A stretch of 64,000 bases of DNA from HGM11412 sp045651725. Its GTDB lineage: Bacteria > Bacillota > Clostridia > Christensenellales > Borkfalkiaceae. Position 1 is the first letter of the stretch, and every line of letters starts with the position of its first letter. Below the pieces are notes generated by a model. The model did no database searches, was not told where the DNA came from, and saw nothing but the letters and a program-made list of their open reading frames with translations. Positions 59,242-64,000 of the stretch are shown here, one piece after another. Position numbers and translations under genes: made by a program. The stretch is from positions 62,001 through 126,000 of the forward strand of contig JAZRSX010000015.1 in NCBI GenBank assembly GCA_045651725.1, written 5' to 3'.

Positions 59242-61116
59242 TTAAGCCATATGCGCTTCAAACACTTTTTCAGTTTCGTTCCATTCAACAACGAAACCTT
59301 CATTCATACAAACAATTCTAGATTCGTCGCCTTCAGTATATTCATAACCTTCATAAGGAACGAATGTATATAATGTGCTTTCATTTACAGTAGAATTAAT
59401 TTTGAATGAGAAATTAAACCCTTCTGCAAGAGATATAGTCTTAACGTTTTGGGAAACTGTAAGCACGATTGGACGATCCAATTTGGTTGCGCCGTAAACT
59501 TGTCCTAAACCGCCATCGGTACTAATTTCATAATCAATATCAGCACCATTATCATTATAAATTTCGCCACCCAATAAACTTATGGAAACGTTCCAAGCGT
59601 AAAATGCGCCGTGACCGTTATCTGTAACGTTGTTGTAAACCTTACCACCTTCCATAATAAACGTAGAGTGAGAGTTAAATCTAACTACTGCGCCAAGGTC
59701 TCCAGATGTGTTGTCGTGGATTTCCACGTCGCCAGATACAACAATTTTGCTCCATTGCAATGCACAGTGAATAACGCCACCTGTGGTTGTTGCACGGTTG
59801 TAAGCAATTTCGCCACCATTTAGGTAAACTTCCGAGTTTTTAAAATCCCAACCAGAGCCTTGGCCCAAGTAGATTGCTCCACCAAAGCTAGAGGACGTGT
59901 TGTAATTCATTTTACCACCGTTCATAACAAACGTACCAAAATTGTTTACAAAACGGATTGCGCCGCCTGCCCAATTTGCATGGTTACCACTAATTTCGCC
60001 GTCGTTAAATTCGATGCTTGTACCACCGTAGATTGCACCTGCATCCGAACGGTTGTTGATGATCTTTGCGCCATTGATGATAAGCTTGCCGCCTTGACGC
60101 GTTGCAAGAGAAATAGCATTTGCACCATCGTTGTTTGCCAAAACTACGTCTTCGCCAAGAGTAAGTACTGCATTGCCCTCGGTAGTAATCAACGTGCCGG
60201 TTGCCTTTACGCCAGTGTTAGTTTTGTTTTGCACTCCGTACAATGCTTGTTCGCCATCTTGTACAGCAAAGGTTGACACGGATTCTTGCCAAATTGCACC
60301 ACCATCAATAACTACGTCTTCAAGTGTAAGGCTGCAGTTTGTCTTTACAGTAAAGATGTTGCCTGTGTAACCATCTTGACGTGTAATTTCGTTGCCATTA
60401 CCATAGATTACTGCATTTGTAGTTACGTCAACTTGTTGTGGAACAACAATATTACTTGTAAGTGTTACTGGCTTGCCCGAGTTTAAGGCATTAACAAATT
60501 CGTTATAAGTTCCTGCCAAAACGTCGTCAGGTGTCTCCGCATTGCCTTGGATTGCTTCTACACTAACTAAAATTTTAGCAATTTTTCCCATAAGTTCTTG
60601 ACCTTCCGCTGTTTCGGGAAGTTCAATCACAAGACTAATCGTTTCAACGTCACTAACAGATGGGTCAAGCACAGCCCACGAAGAAATCTTTGAGGAAGTG
60701 AAATCTTCATCATTTACACTAACTTCAAGTGCGTTAAACAAAGTTGCGTCTTCACTGAGATTTCTAACAGCCGTTCTATATTTTACAGTAACGTTACTAT
60801 TATTAGTTATTTTAACGTCAAATTTGACAGCATCGCCAGGAACAATTTTGTCAAGAGTTAAAACGTCGCCGACAAGAGTTGCACTACCACCCAAGCCATC
60901 AAATTCCGTTGCGTTGTCAACTACGGACGTCCAATCCTTTGTCAACGTCTTGTATTCAAAGTTTTCAACGGTTGCCTTTACTTCTACTTTACCCGAAGTA
61001 ACGGCAATATTAACTTTACTTTCACTTGTAAATAAAGCAAATGTTGAACCTACAATCATACTAACGCACATAGCGATAGTTAAAATAGAGGATACAATAA
61101 AATTTTTTCTTTTCAT
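59242..61116 (-). CDS. SipW-type signal, beta-helix surface protein
   Basis: 624 residues. The N-terminus has a TasA/camelysin-type signal: hydrophobic span, then GSTFALFTSES and AVTSGKVEV, as in proteins cleaved by the specialised signal peptidase SipW. A beta-sandwich domain (about 30-200, FDVKITNNSNVTVKYRT) follows. A right-handed beta-helix of roughly 300 residues comes next, with repeated NGG/GGAI turns (VNNFGTFVMNGGKMNYN, YLNGGEIAYN, VYNN). I use the ATG at 61114-61116 because the paralogue starts at the same place. The ribosome-binding site AGGTAG lies within a paired element. Confidence 0.88.
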   Translation of the reverse strand: MKRKNFIVSSILTIAMCVSMIVGSTFALFTSESKVNIAVTSGKVEVKATVENFEYKTLTKDWTSVVDNATEFDGLGGSATLVGDVLTLDKIVPGDAVKFDVKITNNSNVTVKYRTAVRNLSEDATLFNALEVSVNDEDFTSSKISSWAVLDPSVSDVETISLVIELPETAEGQELMGKIAKILVSVEAIQGNAETPDDVLAGTYNEFVNALNSGKPVTLTSNIVVPQQVDVTTNAVIYGNGNEITRQDGYTGNIFTVKTNCSLTLEDVVIDGGAIWQESVSTFAVQDGEQALYGVQNKTNTGVKATGTLITTEGNAVLTLGEDVVLANNDGANAISLATRQGGKLIINGAKIINNRSDAGAIYGGTSIEFNDGEISGNHANWAGGAIRFVNNFGTFVMNGGKMNYNTSSSFGGAIYLGQGSGWDFKNSEVYLNGGEIAYNRATTTGGVIHCALQWSKIVVSGDVEIHDNTSGDLGAVVRFNSHSTFIMEGGKVYNNVTDNGHGAFYAWNVSISLLGGEIYNDNGADIDYEISTDGGLGQVYGATKLDRPIVLTVSQNVKTISLAEGFNFSFKINSTVNESTLYTFVPYEGYEYTEGDESRIVCMNEGFVVEWNETEKVFEAHMA

Positions 61117-61120
61117 TTTT

Positions 61121-61162
61121 CTACCTATTAATAGGTAGTTCCGCAGTTCCTGCGGAACTACC
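61121..61162 (-). promoter_or_regulatory. Leader hairpin A before the 59242 gene
   Basis: A 12-bp perfect stem (61134-61145 with 61151-61162) overlaps an 18-bp perfect palindrome CTACCTATTAATAGGTAG (61121-61138). The shared CTACC can pair either with the upstream GGTAG, leaving the ribosome-binding site free, or with the GGTAG that forms it. Confidence 0.8.
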
Positions 61163-61232
61163 ACAAATTCTTATAATTTTTAATTTTTCAACCACTTACT
61201 CGAAAGTATAATGTTGAGTTAATAATTTATAG

Positions 61233-63152
61233 TTACTTTGCTGAAACAATATAGCCGTTTGTTGCATCGCCAGTGATTTGATAACCGTCGGCAACAAAAC
61301 CAGCAATAGAATTTTCAACAAATAAACCGTCGCTATTTTCATAGCGTTGATTATCTGCTCTTTGCCAGCTACCGTAGAAAATACCACCGGTTACAATACA
61401 GTCATAATCAGGTGCACCGTTGAAGGTGTTAGATACTAATACTCTATTCGTGTCAGCAGTTCCATCGCCGTTGCGGATGAAAGAAGTTGCATCTCCAGCA
61501 GAGTCAACTTCATAGTGAGCGATAAAAGTACCGCCGTTAACTCTAACTGAGCTACCTCTAAGAGTACCGCCTTCTTCACGGTCTTTATCCATAATATTTC
61601 TAACTACGAATAAATTTTCAATATTGTTTAATAAATCAATAGTACCGCCGTTGATTTCAATGTACGCGTTGTCACAACGATTTGCATTGAGGTTGAAAGG
61701 TTGATACATATTCAATAAACCGCCGTTAACGATAAGTGAACCGTTTTCACCAAAAGAGATACCCATAACACCACCATAAGTGGCTTTGCAGTTAAAGATA
61801 CCGTCGTTTATAATGATTTTACCGTTAGAGGTTGCCGAGAAAGCACCGAAAGAGTGTTCGCCACCTTCAAAAATCATAGTAGCATTACCAGTGACACAAA
61901 GTTCATAGCTCGTTTTAATCGTTCCACCGCATACGGTGATTGAGCCGGTACCATTTACTAACGCAACTTCACTAAATGAAATTGTAGCGTTGTCAAGTAG
62001 ATAGAAAGCTATATCTTTATCAACGGTAATATACGTATTACCAGAAGCAGGATTAGTTAAATCGATACTTTCAGTAAAGTAGATATTTTTACCGTCTGCG
62101 ACGTGGTTAGCGATTTCAGCAAAGGTAGTAGTGCTTGAAACGACTGCTACGTTAGAAAAACCAGTAGCAAGCGTGAAGTTACTAAAGCTTTTAGTTGCAA
62201 AGGTAACTACGCCACTATTTGCGTCGTAATAGAATTCGTCGTTCTTGTCAACGGCTTCTGCACTTGTAACCAACGTCATAGGAATACCTTCGTGGAATAA
62301 AAGCACGTCGCCTTCAAGCCCTTTTTGAACGTTCATCGTAATTACGATAGCAGTTTCGTTATCTTCGGCAACTTCAGGAATATTTACGTTATAAGCGCAC
62401 GCTTTGCCGTCAGTTGCTAATGTAAACAAACCAGTGTTAGCGGTGTCTTCTTCAATCTCTAAAGAAAGACCTAACTTACCGCTTTTAATCGTCGTATTTA
62501 CAGGAATTTCTGCCGTATTGCCGTTAGCATCTGCAAGGTTTTTAGGTGCAGTAGTTTTGCCACTACCGTCCACATCAACGGTGTCAGCATTGCCTTGAAC
62601 AGCTTCTACTTTGTAAGAAACGGTGCAAGTTTTATCTTGATATTCGTTTCCTGCACCTTCAGGAAGTTCAATCGTTACAGGAACGATTTCATTAGCAGAG
62701 CCAACGGAAAGTTGCTCCCAACTAGATACTGCTTTAACGCTGTTATAGTTGTTTTCATCAATAGTAATGTTAAGACCTTTAAATAAACCGTTATCGTTTT
62801 CGCAGCTAATGATAGTGCGATAATTTACGGTTACGTTGCTTTCATTTTTCACAACGATATTAAACTTGATTCCATCACCAGGAACAAATTTTTCAAGTGT
62901 TAATCCTTCTGCACAAAAGGTTGCTTCGCCTTCATACATATTGTCTTTACCATTTTCATATTCTGCGTCATACAATTGTTTTGTTTGAACCGAAGTCTCA
63001 TCTATGTTTGCAACAACGCTCACTTTACCTGACGTAACAGCGATGTTAACCTTACTTTCACTTGTAAATAAAGCAAAAGTTGAACCCATAAGCAAGCTTA
63101 GACAAAGCGCAATTGTCGCAAACGAAGAAATTATAATATTTTTCTTTTTCAT
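61233..63152 (-). CDS. SipW-type signal, beta-helix surface protein
   Basis: 639 residues, paralogue of the neighbouring 59242 gene. The signal region reads MGSTFALFTSESKVNIAVTSGKVSV, almost identical in DNA and protein to that gene. A beta-sandwich (about 35-190, FNIVVKNESNVTVNYRT) follows. The rest is beta-helix-like with NGG and GSITVCGG turns (about 345-600). The two share domain order but differ in sequence after the signal. AGGAG lies 7 nt before the ATG and overlaps a palindrome. Location is the cell surface or an extracellular fibre. Confidence 0.88.
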   Translation of the reverse strand: MKKKNIIISSFATIALCLSLLMGSTFALFTSESKVNIAVTSGKVSVVANIDETSVQTKQLYDAEYENGKDNMYEGEATFCAEGLTLEKFVPGDGIKFNIVVKNESNVTVNYRTIISCENDNGLFKGLNITIDENNYNSVKAVSSWEQLSVGSANEIVPVTIELPEGAGNEYQDKTCTVSYKVEAVQGNADTVDVDGSGKTTAPKNLADANGNTAEIPVNTTIKSGKLGLSLEIEEDTANTGLFTLATDGKACAYNVNIPEVAEDNETAIVITMNVQKGLEGDVLLFHEGIPMTLVTSAEAVDKNDEFYYDANSGVVTFATKSFSNFTLATGFSNVAVVSSTTTFAEIANHVADGKNIYFTESIDLTNPASGNTYITVDKDIAFYLLDNATISFSEVALVNGTGSITVCGGTIKTSYELCVTGNATMIFEGGEHSFGAFSATSNGKIIINDGIFNCKATYGGVMGISFGENGSLIVNGGLLNMYQPFNLNANRCDNAYIEINGGTIDLLNNIENLFVVRNIMDKDREEGGTLRGSSVRVNGGTFIAHYEVDSAGDATSFIRNGDGTADTNRVLVSNTFNGAPDYDCIVTGGIFYGSWQRADNQRYENSDGLFVENSIAGFVADGYQITGDATNGYIVSAK

Positions 63153-63160
63153 TTTTTTCT

Positions 63161-63199
63161 CCTATTAATAGGTAGTTCCGTAAAAATTACGGAACTACC
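63161..63199 (-). promoter_or_regulatory. Leader hairpin B before the 61233 gene
   Basis: A 12-bp stem (63171-63182 with 63188-63199) is homologous to hairpin A, with one compensated base pair (GCA/TGC in A, GTA/TAC here) and a different loop. It overlaps the 12-bp palindrome CCTATTAATAGG (63161-63172), which covers the AGG of the ribosome-binding site. Confidence 0.8.
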
Positions 63200-63221
63200 A
63201 CGAAATTTCACTTATTTAACT

Positions 63222-64000
63222 TTATGGAATAACAAGGCCACCTTCATTAAGGTCAATATCTCCACCAAGTATTATGTTGCCTTCGCCGTTGTTAATAGCG
63301 TCTTGAAGTTCATCACCACTATTAACTACATCTCCAAAACTTACTTTATCTAAGTTAGTAATAAAGTCTAAGGTTTCAACGTTTTCTTCAGTGATGGCTA
63401 CTCCGTTATAATTACATTCGTATAAAATAACTTCAGCTCTTGGGTCTAACGTGTGACCTTCTTCAAAAGTACAATTTACATATGAAGTTGGTGCGTAAGG
63501 ACGGCTATAGTTATAACCAGAGCCAGCGCCAAAAATACAATTTGTAAACTTAACTTCGCCAAGTGTTGCAGCAAAACTAGTCCAACCATAGAATTTACAA
63601 TCTGTTGCTTCTAAGCCGTTATTAGTGCCTTGGTCACAACTAATTGTATACGTAGTTCCAGTAGTAGTAACATTTTCTAAGTATACTTTGCCTACTACCT
63701 TGCTGTTGTGGTTAATGAAAATACCACGGAAAGAACCCGTTACGGTTATATTTTTAATTGTACCACCGGTAATGTTTATACCACTATCCCAAGTGCCACC
63801 TGCACCTTTTACGTCAAGAATATAGCCGTTGCCGTTAAGTGTTTGATTGTTTTTAACGTTAACGCCAGTTGTACCATAGGCATTACTCATTTTAGCAGGG
63901 TCTATTTTAATATTGTTTTTAAATACTATTTCTTTAGCAATTCCATTTTCTAATGCAGCAACTAATTCATCTGCAGTTCCTACGAACGCTACGTTTTCTA
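63222..64000 (-). CDS. Third beta-helix surface protein of the array, partial
   Basis: The frame stays open from its stop to the window edge (259 codons). Residues read FVGTADELVAALENGIAKEIVFKNN near the edge, then beta-helix strands (GNGYILDVKGAGG, GGTIKNITVTGSFRGIFIN, CKFYGWTSFAATLGEVKFTNC). The same adenine-rich ELxxAL block follows the N-terminal domain in the other array members, so this is the C-terminal half of a paralogue. The signal peptide lies outside the window. Internal ATGs exist but have no reason to be the start. Confidence 0.82.
   Translation of the reverse strand, partial: ENVAFVGTADELVAALENGIAKEIVFKNNIKIDPAKMSNAYGTTGVNVKNNQTLNGNGYILDVKGAGGTWDSGINITGGTIKNITVTGSFRGIFINHNSKVVGKVYLENVTTTGTTYTISCDQGTNNGLEATDCKFYGWTSFAATLGEVKFTNCIFGAGSGYNYSRPYAPTSYVNCTFEEGHTLDPRAEVILYECNYNGVAITEENVETLDFITNLDKVSFGDVVNSGDELQDAINNGEGNIILGGDIDLNEGGLVIP

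Noticed and set aside
59600..60500. Plus-strand open frames within the beta-helix genes
   Set aside because: They are shadows of the Asn/Gly-rich coding strand, without ribosome-binding sites, and cover known domains.

Overview
The window is AT-rich chromosomal DNA from a low-GC, endospore-forming member of the Clostridia, probably an uncultured gut-type lineage; the sequence alone does not fix a genus. This rests on spoIVA, sigH and cwlD, on the Gram-positive primosome pair (dnaD-like plus dnaI-like), on HrcA/CIRCE control of the dnaK operon, on type III glutamine synthetase and on a Re-citrate synthase. Gene order around mrnC-rlmB-sigH and dnaX-ybaB-recR is the usual Firmicutes order.

Layout. 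1-7.7 kb: a long minus-strand operon (alpha/beta-hydrolase-like protein, DUF951 protein, signal peptidase I, two membrane proteins, oligoendopeptidase F, dnaB, and sua5 running off the left edge). 7.8-11.6 kb: sbcD-sbcC, divergent from dnaD-dnaI (11.7-14.1 kb). 14.1-18.8 kb: hrcA-grpE-dnaK-dnaJ with a perfect CIRCE. 19.0-19.4 kb: tRNA-Thr followed by a second copy of its 3' end. 19.4-24.1 kb: an EF-G-like GTPase with a PfkB kinase, then spoIVA behind a predicted sigma-E promoter. 24.2-33.5 kb: plsY, der, a DUF512 Fe-S protein, rsuA, recR, ybaB, dnaX, sigH, rlmB, mrnC and cwlD, all on the minus strand.

33.7-43.9 kb is a plus-strand nitrogen and amino-acid block: GSIII, serC-serA, then Re-citrate synthase, aconitase and NADP-type isocitrate dehydrogenase. 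Together the last three make 2-oxoglutarate from oxaloacetate and acetyl-CoA, and glutamine synthetase acts next on the derived glutamate. A divergent LysR regulator shares one symmetric promoter/operator with the citrate gene.

44.0-52.8 kb is an uncharacterised envelope operon: a small membrane protein, a YwaF/TMEM164-like membrane domain fused in frame to an ABC ATPase (with an internal ribosome-binding site in front of the ATPase), an ABC permease, a membrane-anchored small protein, and a 1225-residue lipoprotein with Ig-like repeats. 52.9-56.5 kb holds tRNA-Arg, a Crp/Fnr regulator, a VanW protein, a small membrane protein, three 83-bp tandem repeats and tRNA-Leu. 56.6-59.2 kb is a mobilizable-element remnant with a MobV relaxase and a candidate oriT.

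From 59.2 kb to the right edge is a tandem array of at least three beta-helix surface proteins. The two complete ones carry SipW/TasA-type signal peptides and are each preceded by the same covarying hairpin, which competes for pairing with the ribosome-binding site. This array, the ABC-fusion operon, the symmetric LysR promoter, the SSB-like tail on DnaB and the SbcC without a zinc hook are the observations most worth following.
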